A stretch of DNA of 64,000 nt, taken from the NCBI RefSeq assembly GCF_039134705.1, contig NZ_CP146256.1, forward strand, positions 2,852,001 through 2,916,000. The letters are read 5' to 3'. The notes under the pieces are model-generated. The model had not been told where the DNA came from and did not search any database. It saw only the letters and a list, made by a program, of their open reading frames with translations. This DNA comes from Kineothrix sp. IPX-CK (GTDB taxonomy: Bacteria > Bacillota > Clostridia > Lachnospirales > Lachnospiraceae). Shown here one piece after another: positions 33,847 through 42,589 of the stretch (its first letter is position 1; each line of letters starts with the position of its first letter). A program made the translations under genes and the position numbers.

Positions 33847-35274
33847 TTATACAGGATAAGCTGCATTTTTCGTGTCAGCCTGAGTCATATCGACCTTTTC
33901 CTGCTGAGCTTGACGGTATTTGAAGAAGTCAACAGCAACCTGAGGGAAAAGCGCATAGGATAATACGTCTTCATCCTGCTGTTTCCATTCTTTCATTTCC
34001 GATTCCAATTTATCCAGCTCGTTCTCGATTAAATCGGCAGGACGGCAGGTAATTCTTTCTTCACCTGGAATAACCTTATCGATTACAGCCTGATTCATCG
34101 GTTTTACCGTCTGGCCGTATTCACCGCGAAGTACAGCTTTCGTCTCCTTCGTAGCCATCTTGTAGCGTTCTCCCATAAGTACGTTGAATACAGCCTGTGT
34201 ACCAACGATCTGAGATGAAGGAGTAACAAGAGGCGGCTCGCCGAGGTCTTTACGAACCTCAGGAATCTCTCTAAGCACATCGTAGTACTTATCTTCTGCG
34301 TTCTGCTCTTTCAACTGGCTAACCATGTTGGATAACATACCGCCCGGTACCTGATATAATAAAGTCTTGATATCAACGCCCATAACCTTCGGATTGAGAA
34401 GACCGCTTGCCAGCCACTCGTCTCTGTGAGGTCTGAAGTAATCTGCAATCTGTGCAAGAACGTTCTGGTCATAACCCGTATCATAAGGAGTTCCCTTGAA
34501 GGTCTCAACCATAACCTCCGTTGCAGGCTGTGATGTACCCATAGCCATCGGAGAGATTGCACAGTCGATAATGTCTGCCCCCGCTTCTACCGCTTTCATA
34601 TATGTCATGCTGGCTACACCAGAGGTATAGTGCGTATGCAGCTCTATCGGAAGAGAGGTAGCTCCCTTCATCGCAGAGATCATCTTCGTAGCCTCATAAG
34701 GAAGCAAAAGGCCTGCCATATCCTTGATACAAATGGAATCCGCGCCCATTTCCTCAACCTTTTTCGCCATGTCCACCCAGTAATCAAGCGTATAAGCATC
34801 GCCTAACGTATAGGAAAGAGCAACCTGCGCATGTCCTCTGCCTTCTCTCGCCTTTACTTTGCTGGTAGCGCTGACCGCCTCCTGCAGATTTCTAAGGTCG
34901 TTGAAGCAGTCGAAAATTCTAATGATGTCAATACCGTTTGCGATAGATTTTTCTACGAAGTAATCAACTACATCGTCCGCATAAGGGCGGTATCCCAAAA
35001 TATTCTGTCCACGAAACAGCATTTGCAGCTTCGTATTCTTAAATCCGTCTCTTAATTTTCTCAGTCTTTCCCATGGATCTTCCTTCAGGAAACGAAGAGA
35101 AGCATCAAAAGTAGCGCCGCCCCAGCATTCCACTGCGTGATAGCCTACTTTATCCATTGTATCGATGATTGGAAGCATCATTTCGGTAGGCATTCTCGTC
35201 GCAATTAAGGACTGATGCGCATCACGAAGAACGGTTTCCACAATTCCAATCGGTTTTTTAACCTGTTCTGACAT
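33847..35274 (-). CDS. Oxaloacetate decarboxylase alpha / transcarboxylase 5S-type subunit
   Basis: Carboxyltransferase of 475 aa acting between oxaloacetate/pyruvate and biotin. It has the HMGL-like TIM barrel: VETVLRDAHQSLIATR with the first metal Asp, QMLFRGQNILGYR, CIKDMAGLL with the active lysine, and ELHTHYTSGVA with the metal histidines. A conserved PYC/OAD C-terminal region follows (about 300-460). It has no biotin domain, which is a separate gene upstream, as in OadA fragments, PycB or transcarboxylase 5S. It is last of four genes and closed by a terminator. Confidence 0.92.
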   Translation of the reverse strand: MSEQVKKPIGIVETVLRDAHQSLIATRMPTEMMLPIIDTMDKVGYHAVECWGGATFDASLRFLKEDPWERLRKLRDGFKNTKLQMLFRGQNILGYRPYADDVVDYFVEKSIANGIDIIRIFDCFNDLRNLQEAVSATSKVKAREGRGHAQVALSYTLGDAYTLDYWVDMAKKVEEMGADSICIKDMAGLLLPYEATKMISAMKGATSLPIELHTHYTSGVASMTYMKAVEAGADIIDCAISPMAMGTSQPATEVMVETFKGTPYDTGYDQNVLAQIADYFRPHRDEWLASGLLNPKVMGVDIKTLLYQVPGGMLSNMVSQLKEQNAEDKYYDVLREIPEVRKDLGEPPLVTPSSQIVGTQAVFNVLMGERYKMATKETKAVLRGEYGQTVKPMNQAVIDKVIPGEERITCRPADLIENELDKLESEMKEWKQQDEDVLSYALFPQVAVDFFKYRQAQQEKVDMTQADTKNAAYPV

Positions 35275-35322
35275 TTTCTATTCCTCCTATTATTTTAGCT
35301 GTCTTACTTCGAATTCCTGCAA

Positions 35323-35757
35323 TTAGTTCAAGGTTGCAAGTAAGGTTCCCGCCTCTACAGGTGAGCCTACTGTTGCATCGATGCTGGCAACAACGCCGTC
35401 CTGAGGTGCAACAACCGGAATTTCCATTTTCATAGCTTCAATAATAACTACCGGATCACCGGCCTTAACTGCTTGCCCAACCTTCGCCTCGATGCCGCAA
35501 ACCTTACCGGCTGCGCCAGCTTCGATCCTTACGCTTCCAGCTGTACCGGAGGGTGCTGCTGCGGGAGCAGGTGCCGCTGCGGGTGCCGGTGCTGCCACAG
35601 GTGCAGGTGCTGCAGCAGGTGCCACTGCTACAGGCGCGGGAGCAGGTGCCGCTACGGGTGCTGCTGCTCTGGGAGCTGCATACGCGCCTGCGGTTCTTCC
35701 TTCTTCTACTACTACATCATATACGTTTCCATTAACGGTAATGGTATAATTTTTCAT
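35323..35757 (-). CDS. Biotin carboxyl carrier protein with Ala-Pro linker
   Basis: Biotinylated carrier of 144 aa. The N-terminus MKNYTITVNGNVYDVVVEE is followed by an Ala-Pro-rich hinge (about 27-70), then a biotinyl domain with EAMKMEI, biotin lysine K110. The size and layout match the carrier of methylmalonyl-CoA decarboxylase and transcarboxylase 1.3S. It should shuttle CO2 between the two carboxyltransferases coded on either side. The GC-rich hinge yields several false open frames on other frames. Confidence 0.94.
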   Translation of the reverse strand: MKNYTITVNGNVYDVVVEEGRTAGAYAAPRAAAPVAAPAPAPVAVAPAAAPAPVAAPAPAAAPAPAAAPSGTAGSVRIEAGAAGKVCGIEAKVGQAVKAGDPVVIIEAMKMEIPVVAPQDGVVASIDATVGSPVEAGTLLATLN

Positions 35758-35811
35758 TTCAATCTTCCTCCTACTTATACAATAAGCTTATAATAAAAAT
35801 CAAATTTTTGT

Positions 35812-36525
35812 TTAGTATACCCGTCTTTTCCTGATTGACCTGACAACGAAGCCATCTGTAGAAGAAGCTCCCGATGAAGCAGCGATCGCTGCCGCTATAG
35901 CCGCCACCAGTTCGCGGTCATCGTAGTATTCTTCTTTTCTTACAATCTGAGCAATCGCATTATCCGGCTGTCTGTCCGCTTCCGGCTGGTCTGAGAACGC
36001 CGCTTTAATCTTCGGAACGAAGCCGGAACGGGATTTGGCAAAACCAGCAATCACAAGAACTATGAATGCCACTCCAAGAACGGCCAATACAATAATAGCA
36101 CCGGTCTTGACCCATTCGCCTACGGGGCTGATTGGAGTTGTGGTAATGCTTACAAGGTTATACGTTTCGTCCATAACGATTTTTACCATCGCATCGCTCT
36201 TCGTTCCTTCTACCTTAACGTTCGCAACAGCACCGTTACCGGTCAGGTCTGCCGTATGCTCCACTATCTTTACATAATTACCCATATCCTCAAGCGCAAC
36301 CGTCCAGCTGTCGAGAGCCGCAGCAATTACCGAGTTCGACGCATACTGGGACTGCATATTCTGAGCACAGACCGTAGCAATGGACTCCACAAGCTGATCC
36401 CCATATGCCAGAACCTCTTCTTCCGATACTTCAGGAACCGCTGCTGTGGTCTCCGCCGCCTCAGCCGATAAGCTCACGCCAAAGATGCAGGTAATCATAC
36501 CTAATACTAATAACCATTTTTTCAT
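35812..36525 (-). CDS. OadG-like membrane subunit with exported N-terminal domain
   Basis: Protein of 237 aa. A signal peptide (KKWLLVLGMITCIFGVSLSAEA) leads to an extracytoplasmic domain of about 110 residues, then one TM helix (IIVLAVLGVAFIVLVIAGF) and a cytoplasmic tail. The tail ends FVVRSIRKRR, which resembles the end of the gamma/delta subunits of sodium-pumping decarboxylases. Those subunits anchor the enzyme to the membrane; usual OadG is about 80-130 aa, so the exported domain is extra. I start at the ATG at 36525, with AAAGGA upstream. It lies between the acyl-CoA carboxyltransferase and the biotin carrier. Confidence 0.8.
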   Translation of the reverse strand: MKKWLLVLGMITCIFGVSLSAEAAETTAAVPEVSEEEVLAYGDQLVESIATVCAQNMQSQYASNSVIAAALDSWTVALEDMGNYVKIVEHTADLTGNGAVANVKVEGTKSDAMVKIVMDETYNLVSITTTPISPVGEWVKTGAIIVLAVLGVAFIVLVIAGFAKSRSGFVPKIKAAFSDQPEADRQPDNAIAQIVRKEEYYDDRELVAAIAAAIAASSGASSTDGFVVRSIRKRRVY

Positions 36526-36542
36526 ATTAAGTATCATCCTTT

Positions 36543-37973
36543 CTAAACTGTACCATGTTTTTTAGCCGGACGATCTTCATGTTTTGTATATAACATTTCG
36601 AAAGCGCCGATTATATATTTTCTCGTCTCGGAAGGTTCAACGATCTGATCCACATATCCTCTGGCAGCTGCGCCTGCTGCGCTGGTCTGAAGCTTCGCAT
36701 ATTCCTGCGCACAAGCATCGATCGCCTCGGAGCCTTGTCCATCACAGATAATCTTAGCTGCCAGTTTCGCATCCATCGTTCCAATTTCAGCATCCGGCCA
36801 AGCTATCGTGATATCTGCACCGAGAGCCTTGGAATTCATCGTAACATATGCGCTTCCGAAAGCCTTCTTCGTTATAACGTTTACCTTAGGTACGGTTGCA
36901 TTTGCAAACGCGTATGTAAGGCGCGCCGCTGCTTTTGCAATCTTTTTCTCTTCACATTCACTGGAAGCAAAGCCCTTTACATTCGTAAGGGTCATCACCG
37001 GAATATCGAAAGCATCGCAGAAATTAACGAAATCTGCCGCTTTTTCACAGCCCTTTGCAGATAATACCGCATCGAAGTTCTCCACTGCCTTTCCTTCCGC
37101 ATCAAAAACCTCTGTGCGGTTGGCAACAGCACCTACGGTAGCTCCGTTCAATTTAATGAAGCCGGTCACCATATCCTTTGCATAATTTCTCTTCGTTTCG
37201 AAGAAAATACCATTATCTGAAATCTGGGAAAGAGCGATAGAAGTATCGCCCGCACAGTTTACAAGCTCTTCACATGTTCTGTTCAAGTCGTCCATACACT
37301 CGTCGAAAGACATGTTGTCTTCATTATTCGCAGGAAGGATAGAAACAAGTTCTCTGATTTGTGCAAGAACGCTCGCTTCGTCGGAAACCACATCCACGAT
37401 ACCGACTTCTTTGCTCTGGAATGCTGCGGAAGAAGTGTCACATTTAGAAATTTCATTGCCGTCGATTGCATTAGGAGCATTCACGAATAATTTTGCGCTC
37501 TTCTCCTCCATAAAGGTGAAATCGGTCAACGTAGGAACCAGTGCGAGTCCACCGCCGCAAGTGCCAAAAATAGCGGTGATCTGAGGGATTACTCCAGATG
37601 CATCCACCTGCTTCATGTAAATCTCACCAAAACCGTTTAAAGCATCCGTGGCCTCCTGCAATCTAAGTCCGGCAGAATTAATCAAACCGATAACAGGCGC
37701 ACCTGTCTTCATTGCCAGATCATAGAGGTTAGCAATTTTCTTCGCATGCATCTCGCCAACCGTTCCGTTTAACACGGAAACATCCTGACTGTAAACATAC
37801 ACAAGATTGCTGTCAATTACTCCGTAACCGGTAATAACACCGTCAGAAGGAGTTTCTGTCTGTTTCAGATTGAAATCTGTTGCTCTTGCTGTTACAAGTG
37901 CTCCGATTTCAACGAAACTGTTTTCATCGAGTAAAGCTTTGATTCTTTGACTCGCTTGTGAAGTAGTACTCAT
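36543..37973 (-). CDS. Acyl-CoA carboxyltransferase (MmdA / transcarboxylase 12S type)
   Basis: Crotonase-fold carboxyltransferase of 476 aa, shorter than the usual 510-520. The N-terminal half has SDGVITGYGVIDSNLVYVYSQD and GTVGEMHAKKIANLYDLA. An oxyanion-hole-type GTCGGGLALVPTLTDF follows. The C-terminal half has DIPVMTLTNVKGF, FGSAYVTMNSKALGAD and AWPDAEIGTMDA. Such subunits move CO2 between methylmalonyl-, malonyl- or glutaconyl-CoA and biotin; the acyl group is not readable. It is the first gene of the operon, 18 bp before the OadG-like gene. Confidence 0.88.
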   Translation of the reverse strand: MSTTSQASQRIKALLDENSFVEIGALVTARATDFNLKQTETPSDGVITGYGVIDSNLVYVYSQDVSVLNGTVGEMHAKKIANLYDLAMKTGAPVIGLINSAGLRLQEATDALNGFGEIYMKQVDASGVIPQITAIFGTCGGGLALVPTLTDFTFMEEKSAKLFVNAPNAIDGNEISKCDTSSAAFQSKEVGIVDVVSDEASVLAQIRELVSILPANNEDNMSFDECMDDLNRTCEELVNCAGDTSIALSQISDNGIFFETKRNYAKDMVTGFIKLNGATVGAVANRTEVFDAEGKAVENFDAVLSAKGCEKAADFVNFCDAFDIPVMTLTNVKGFASSECEEKKIAKAAARLTYAFANATVPKVNVITKKAFGSAYVTMNSKALGADITIAWPDAEIGTMDAKLAAKIICDGQGSEAIDACAQEYAKLQTSAAGAAARGYVDQIVEPSETRKYIIGAFEMLYTKHEDRPAKKHGTV

Positions 37974-38107
37974 CTTTTCAGTCCTCCATTTTATATTAAA
38001 TAAAAAAAAACAATTTAGCAGGGAAGTCCCTCCCTATAATCATACTGTAGTAGTATAACACAAAAAGGAAATTTATCCTAGAATAATTTTGAAAATTTAC
38101 AGTAATT

Positions 38108-39370
38108 TTATATTGCATATAAAGTCAATACATATCGCAGTATCCACGGAAAATCCATATCCATAACTTCAGATTTTACCACGATGGGGTATTCCCTTAT
38201 AAGCTCTTCTCCAAGATAATAGCTTACCGCTCCTACCTTTATTCCTTCTGTAACAGGTGCCTCAAGCTCCTTTGGCAACGTCTGTTTTACTTCTACTTCT
38301 TCGTCCGCCCGGAGTAGGAGGTTCAGCTCCTTTGAATCATCCCCCTTTATTTCCACCTCTGTGTATGCCTTTCCATAGGGCTTTCCGTTTTCAGGAACTC
38401 CGCCTTCCACCCAAAGAGGCTCAAAAGTAACCGGCTCATATACGTTGCGATATTCATAGTTTTCCAATCCATAAGACATGAGTTTTTTCGTATCGCTCCA
38501 TTTGTAGCTCTTGTTATTAGGCCAGCCACAAGCTAAAAGAGCTACGATAAAGGTCTTTCCGTCTTTTTTCAGCGCTCCTACATAACAGTAGCCCGCATTG
38601 TTGGTAAATCCGGTCTTTCCCGAAAGAGCACCGTCCATCATGGAAAGAAAGGCGTTATGATTTGCACAGGAATAGCTCCTCTTCCCTTCCACATCGGAAA
38701 AGGAATGGCTCTGGGTCCTCGTTATCCGCAGAAATTCCTCGGTCTTTTTCGACTCTCCGATGCAGTATTTCATAATACGAGCCAAGTCTGCGGCCGAAGT
38801 GGAATGGACCTTCACCTCCCCTGCCTCATTCGTCGACGTAGCATCCAGCCCGTTCGGCGTAATAAAAAAAGTTGTCTCACAGCCTATGTCCCTCGCTTTT
38901 TTATTCATGAGCTTGGCAAATCCCTCCACACTGCCTCCGATGTGCTCTGCTATGGCTACTGCCGAATCGTTATGGGATTCCAGCATCAGGGAATACAATA
39001 AATCTTCCAGCCTGAAATGCTGCTCGGCCCGCATCCCGAGATGAACCTTCGGCTGAGCCGCCGCATAGTCGGATACTGTAACGATATCTTCAGGATTGCC
39101 GTTTTCAAGAGCAATAATACAGGTCATGATTTTGGTGGTGCTTGCCATCGGCATTGCTTCATCTTCGTTCTTGCCAAATAAAACACGCCCGGAATCCGCA
39201 TCCATAAGGACTGCCGAACGGGCGTATAACTTTATGTTTGTACTATTTTCTTCTTCGTTCCCTTCCTTTGCGAGGGCATGGCTTCCACCCGCGAATACCG
39301 CGGAACTTAGATAAAGCACCGCTATCACAAGATATACTATCCGTCTATATTTCCTCTCCACTTTCTTCAT
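38108..39370 (-). CDS. D-alanyl-D-alanine carboxypeptidase (PBP5/DacF family)
   Basis: Wall enzyme that trims the terminal D-Ala of peptidoglycan stems, about 420 aa. A signal peptide precedes the S11 domain. SxxK is in ASTTKIMT, SxN in SHNDSA and KTG in GKTGFTNNAG. A C-terminal beta-rich domain and a hydrophobic/amphipathic end fit the DacF layout. The start is uncertain; I use the ATG of MKKVERK at 39370. Next to scpB and scpA, the same neighbourhood DacF shares in other Firmicutes. Confidence 0.92.
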   Translation of the reverse strand: MKKVERKYRRIVYLVIAVLYLSSAVFAGGSHALAKEGNEEENSTNIKLYARSAVLMDADSGRVLFGKNEDEAMPMASTTKIMTCIIALENGNPEDIVTVSDYAAAQPKVHLGMRAEQHFRLEDLLYSLMLESHNDSAVAIAEHIGGSVEGFAKLMNKKARDIGCETTFFITPNGLDATSTNEAGEVKVHSTSAADLARIMKYCIGESKKTEEFLRITRTQSHSFSDVEGKRSYSCANHNAFLSMMDGALSGKTGFTNNAGYCYVGALKKDGKTFIVALLACGWPNNKSYKWSDTKKLMSYGLENYEYRNVYEPVTFEPLWVEGGVPENGKPYGKAYTEVEIKGDDSKELNLLLRADEEVEVKQTLPKELEAPVTEGIKVGAVSYYLGEELIREYPIVVKSEVMDMDFPWILRYVLTLYAI

Positions 39371-39434
39371 ATGATTTCCCGATAAACCTTCATCGTTTAA
39401 ATATATGCCATCCAAGCGGAAAATAGAAACGCAC

Positions 39435-40004
39435 TTAAATATCCAGCTGAAGCTGCACCTCCGCTTCCGCCTGCTGTTTGAACTCTTCCATTTGCACTGA
39501 GTTCAACTCCGGAAGTTCTCCCAATGACTTCACCCCGAAGCTTCTTAGGAATTCCTCCGTGGTGCCGAATAAAAGAGGCCTTCCCGGCGCATCCAGCCTT
39601 CCAACCTCCGTCACCAGATTGAACTCCACGAGACGGTTCACCGCATGGTCACAGCTCACTCCCCTGATTTTCTCTATTTCCAGTTTGGTCACCGGCTGTT
39701 TATAAGCGATGATCGACAAGGTTTCAAGGAGGGTGTCCGTAAGAACGAACTTCCTCGGTGTCTTGGCTATCTTAATGAGGTATTCATACATATCGGGCTT
39801 CGTGCAAAGCTGAATGGAATCCTCCAGCTCTAGGAGCATAATCCCTCTGTTATCCTTCTCATATCCCTCCTGCATTCCTGTCAGAATCTCTTTCGTTGTC
39901 TTAACATCCTCTTCTATGGTCTCGGCGAGCCTCACTATCTCCACCGAATCTCCCATCGTAAAAAGAATGGCTTCTATAATCGCTTGCGCACTTTGTCTCT
40001 CCAA
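39435..40004 (-). CDS. scpB: Segregation and condensation protein B
   Basis: Winged-helix partner of the SMC-ScpAB condensin, 189 aa. QAIIEAILFTMGD, the LLETLSIIAYKQPVTKLEIEKIRG motif region (two adjoining parts) and GRPLLFGTTEEFLR are diagnostic. The first codon appears to be TTG at 40004, with AGGGATG upstream. It lies 62 bp after scpA, the standard pairing for chromosome segregation. Confidence 0.94.
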   Translation of the reverse strand: MERQSAQAIIEAILFTMGDSVEIVRLAETIEEDVKTTKEILTGMQEGYEKDNRGIMLLELEDSIQLCTKPDMYEYLIKIAKTPRKFVLTDTLLETLSIIAYKQPVTKLEIEKIRGVSCDHAVNRLVEFNLVTEVGRLDAPGRPLLFGTTEEFLRSFGVKSLGELPELNSVQMEEFKQQAEAEVQLQLDI

Positions 40005-40066
40005 TGTTCATCCCTGTCTTTCACAATTTCCCTTATATCGTATAACGCTGCCTTCATTTTTATGTA

Positions 40067-40825
40067 TTACATGGCCTCTGCCAACAGCTTGGACGTAATA
40101 ACGATATCGTCGCATATATCCTGCTGCTCAATGTCAATCTGTCCCAGTTTCATCATTTCCAGTATGACCAGAAAGGTCACTATGATTTCCATCTTGCTCC
40201 CTTGCTTCTCCAAAAGCTGTCTGAATCCGAAGCGCTTATGGTTTTTCACGTATTCGATCACATATCCGGTTTTAATATCCATATCGATCTCATCTTTTTC
40301 GATTTTCCCGAAGGTACTTCTGACAGGATCAATCTTATCCTCCTGCCGCTTTATCATAAACCGAAAAATCTCGTGCAGCTTATTCAAATTGACATCTGCA
40401 AGGAGCGACTCATAGTCCACCGGCTGTCTGTAGTCCGCCACTTCCCTGGGCAGATGCTGCTGTCTGTAAAGCGCACGCTGGGCGTCCATCTGTCTGTCCT
40501 TCAATTCGAAGGACATATATTTATACATCTTATATTCTAACAGCTTCTGGACCAGCTCCTCACGGGGGTCCTCCTCCTCGCCTTCCTCGTTGATTTCCTT
40601 AGGCAGGAGCATCCTGCACTTAATGTCTATCAAAGTCGCAGCCATAACGAGGAATTCGCTCATTATGTTCATATCCTCGGTTTCCATATTCTTGATATAA
40701 TCCAAATACTGGGCTGTTATCTCCACAATGGGTATATCGTATATGTCCACCTTATTCTTATCAATTAAATGCAAAAGCAGGTCCAGAGGACCTTCAAATA
40801 CTTGCAGCTTAACCGGAATTGCCAT
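40067..40825 (-). CDS. scpA: Segregation and condensation protein A
   Basis: Kleisin subunit bridging SMC heads, 252 aa. The N-terminal FEGPLDLLLHLIDKNKVDIYDIPI is classic; I quote it only as FEGPLDLLLHLI. DYLVMAATL-type helices follow (EFLVMAATLIDIK), and the C-terminal winged helix is VTFLVILEMMKLG. The ATG at 40825 follows GGGGTGG; a TTG four codons earlier is part of that site. An IS4 element is inserted 119 bp upstream and may affect its promoter. Confidence 0.94.
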   Translation of the reverse strand: MAIPVKLQVFEGPLDLLLHLIDKNKVDIYDIPIVEITAQYLDYIKNMETEDMNIMSEFLVMAATLIDIKCRMLLPKEINEEGEEEDPREELVQKLLEYKMYKYMSFELKDRQMDAQRALYRQQHLPREVADYRQPVDYESLLADVNLNKLHEIFRFMIKRQEDKIDPVRSTFGKIEKDEIDMDIKTGYVIEYVKNHKRFGFRQLLEKQGSKMEIIVTFLVILEMMKLGQIDIEQQDICDDIVITSKLLAEAM

Positions 40826-40851
40826 ATTCCACCCCAACCTTATAAATCATG

Positions 40852-40871
40852 GTTACTGTGTAAACAGTAAC
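40852..40871. repeat. Hairpin GTTACTGT/ACAGTAAC upstream of scpA
   Basis: Perfect 8-bp inverted repeat with a 4-nt centre. A sister hairpin with GTTACTG/CAGTAAC arms lies at 42553-42579 on the other side of the insertion sequence; before the insertion the two would have been about 110 bp apart. Confidence 0.7.
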
Positions 40872-41041
40872 AAATCTTGTCCGTTCAAAAACCGTATTTA
40901 TAATTCTACATAAAAATTCCAATAATTTCAAGCATAATCATTTCTTGAGTTTTCGTAGTTTTATCCACAAACCCCTTGTTTCACTAGTAATGCAATGAAC
41001 AACTTTCAGAAAATGCCCAAAATATAAGGAATCACCAGTCC

Positions 41042-41125
41042 TTTTGTAGTAGAATTAAGTTGCGAAACAAAATCTACACTAAACAATAAAGAAAGGGATT
41101 CCTCATGCTTAATTCTACTACAAAA
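41042..41125 (+). repeat. 18-bp inverted repeat spanning the transposase start
   Basis: TTTTGTAGTAGAATTAAG (41042-41059) is perfectly complementary to 41108-41125, which is codons 2-7 of the transposase. In an RNA that starts outside the element, the two arms would pair and enclose the AAAGGGA ribosome site and the ATG at 41105. Confidence 0.85.
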
Positions 41126-42358
41126 ACCTACACTTTGAAACGTGAAATTTTATCTTTTTCAAACAAAATATCCCGTAAGCTTTCCAAACCGGACAAAAAG
41201 TTTACTTCGGACATGACCTATGGCATGTTAGCTTCTGGTAGTTGTCTTCTGACTGATATTGCAGATCAACTTCACGAAGACTCTAAAAAGGTCAACAGTG
41301 TTGAGCGCCTTACCAGACATTTAAATAAAGGGACTTCCAAACAAGCCTTACTTTCTTATCTTCAAACTGTTCGTAAATGGGTGCCCGATGATCCGGTAAT
41401 CCATATCGATGACAGTGACGTCATCAAGCCTGACGGATATAAGTTTGAGGCTCTTGGTATGGTAAGGGATGGTTCCAAAAGTACTAAAACAAAAAATGTC
41501 TACGAGAAAGGCTACCATGTAACAGAGGCCTGTGTCATGACAAAAGACAATCATCCTGTCAGCATTTACTCCAAAATCCATTCTTCAAAAGAAAAGACCT
41601 TCACCTCTGTCAATAGCGTTACCTTCGATGCCATGGAGCGTGGAAAAGCAATGTTTGGAAAAGCTACTTTTGTTATGGACCGGGGCTATGATGATAATAA
41701 GATGTTCCTTAAGCTTGATGAATTAAAACAGGACTATGTGATTCGGCTTACTGCTAAAAGAAAGCTCCTTTTCCATAACAAATGGGTAGCTGCCACAGAA
41801 CTTCGAAATCGTCGGAAAGGTAAAATCACGACACCTGTATTCTATAAAGGTAAAAAACGGGAGGCTTATCTATCCCATGTGAAGGTTCAGATCACCGCAT
41901 CCAGAAAAGACATTTTTCTGGTTCTTGTCTATGGCATCACAGAGTATCCGATGATGCTCGCAACGAACAAAGAATTAAAATCCAGAGATGATGTAATCCG
42001 GATTGCAAGACTTTATTTCTCCCGCTGGCGCATCGAGGAATATTTCCGCTGCAAGAAACAGGTCTTCCAGTTCGAAAACTTCCGAGTTCGGAAACTGAAA
42101 GCAATCAATGCTCTAAATTTTTACATTACCATGTGTATGGCATTTCTTGCGCTGGTTTCAATGAAAGCAGAAACAAATGCCCTAAAAGTTTCAATCATAC
42201 AGACAGCAGCTCCTATAAAGGAAAAAGTTCAATTCTGCTATTACCGATTAGCGAAAGGTATCTCTGGTATACTGTCGTATGCAAAAGAAGGTGTCAGGCT
42301 TTGGTTCAGAACAAAACGTCCTGCATACCGTCAACTTTGCTTTAAGCTGATCGCATAA
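41105..42358 (+). CDS. IS4-family DDE transposase
   Basis: Transposase of 417 aa, complete. DDE catalytic residues: first Asp near HIDDSDVIK, second in VMDRGYDDN, and the Glu within SRWRIEEYFRCKKQ, which is the YREK signature of the IS4 family (Y-x2-R-x3-E-x6-K). A basic N-terminal region for DNA binding precedes. It starts at an ATG with AAAGGGA upstream. Expression from outside transcripts is probably damped by the inverted repeat over its start. Confidence 0.94.
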   Translation: MLNSTTKTYTLKREILSFSNKISRKLSKPDKKFTSDMTYGMLASGSCLLTDIADQLHEDSKKVNSVERLTRHLNKGTSKQALLSYLQTVRKWVPDDPVIHIDDSDVIKPDGYKFEALGMVRDGSKSTKTKNVYEKGYHVTEACVMTKDNHPVSIYSKIHSSKEKTFTSVNSVTFDAMERGKAMFGKATFVMDRGYDDNKMFLKLDELKQDYVIRLTAKRKLLFHNKWVAATELRNRRKGKITTPVFYKGKKREAYLSHVKVQITASRKDIFLVLVYGITEYPMMLATNKELKSRDDVIRIARLYFSRWRIEEYFRCKKQVFQFENFRVRKLKAINALNFYITMCMAFLALVSMKAETNALKVSIIQTAAPIKEKVQFCYYRLAKGISGILSYAKEGVRLWFRTKRPAYRQLCFKLIA

Positions 42359-42552
42359 ATAGATAACATAATATTTCTCCCAAAGTCCGGTTCCCACGGG
42401 GCTTGTTTCGGTGACTCTATTCGAAGTATTGTCCTTTTATTTTTCAAAAAAAAGACAGATTGGTACTTTAGGAGAAGTTATATTTTTTAAAAATTACATT
42501 TTACGGAAACTCAAGTAATCATTTTATACCGCATGCCCGCCCGGCATGCCGC

Positions 42553-42579
42553 GTTACTGTTCACTCCGTTCGCAGTAAC
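42553..42579. repeat. Hairpin GTTACTG/CAGTAAC downstream of the metallophosphoesterase gene
   Basis: Perfect 7-bp arms around 13 nt, next to a GC-rich palindromic stretch with two GCATGC copies (42531-42551). On the minus strand it follows the stop at 42590 and may act as a transcription end or mRNA stabiliser. Resembles a dispersed intergenic repeat. Confidence 0.6.
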
Positions 42580-42589
42580 CATCCCACTC

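Larger units (their letters stand above)
40944..42515 (+). mobile_element. Complete IS4-family insertion sequence, 1572 bp
   Basis: Terminal inverted repeats CTTGAGTTTTCGTA (40944-40957) and, on the other strand, CTTGAGTTTCCGTA (42502-42515), 13 of 14 identical. The element is bracketed by a perfect 9-bp direct repeat TAATCATTT at 40935-40943 and 42516-42524. One intact transposase gene. The 143 bp after the transposase hold no gene. Intact ends, duplication and reading frame point to a recent insertion between scpA and a metallophosphoesterase gene. Confidence 0.93.

Noticed and set aside
35473..35793. Cys/Gly- and Ala-rich open frames opposite the biotin carrier gene
   Set aside because: Antisense shadows of the GC-rich Ala-Pro linker; no ribosome sites and low complexity.
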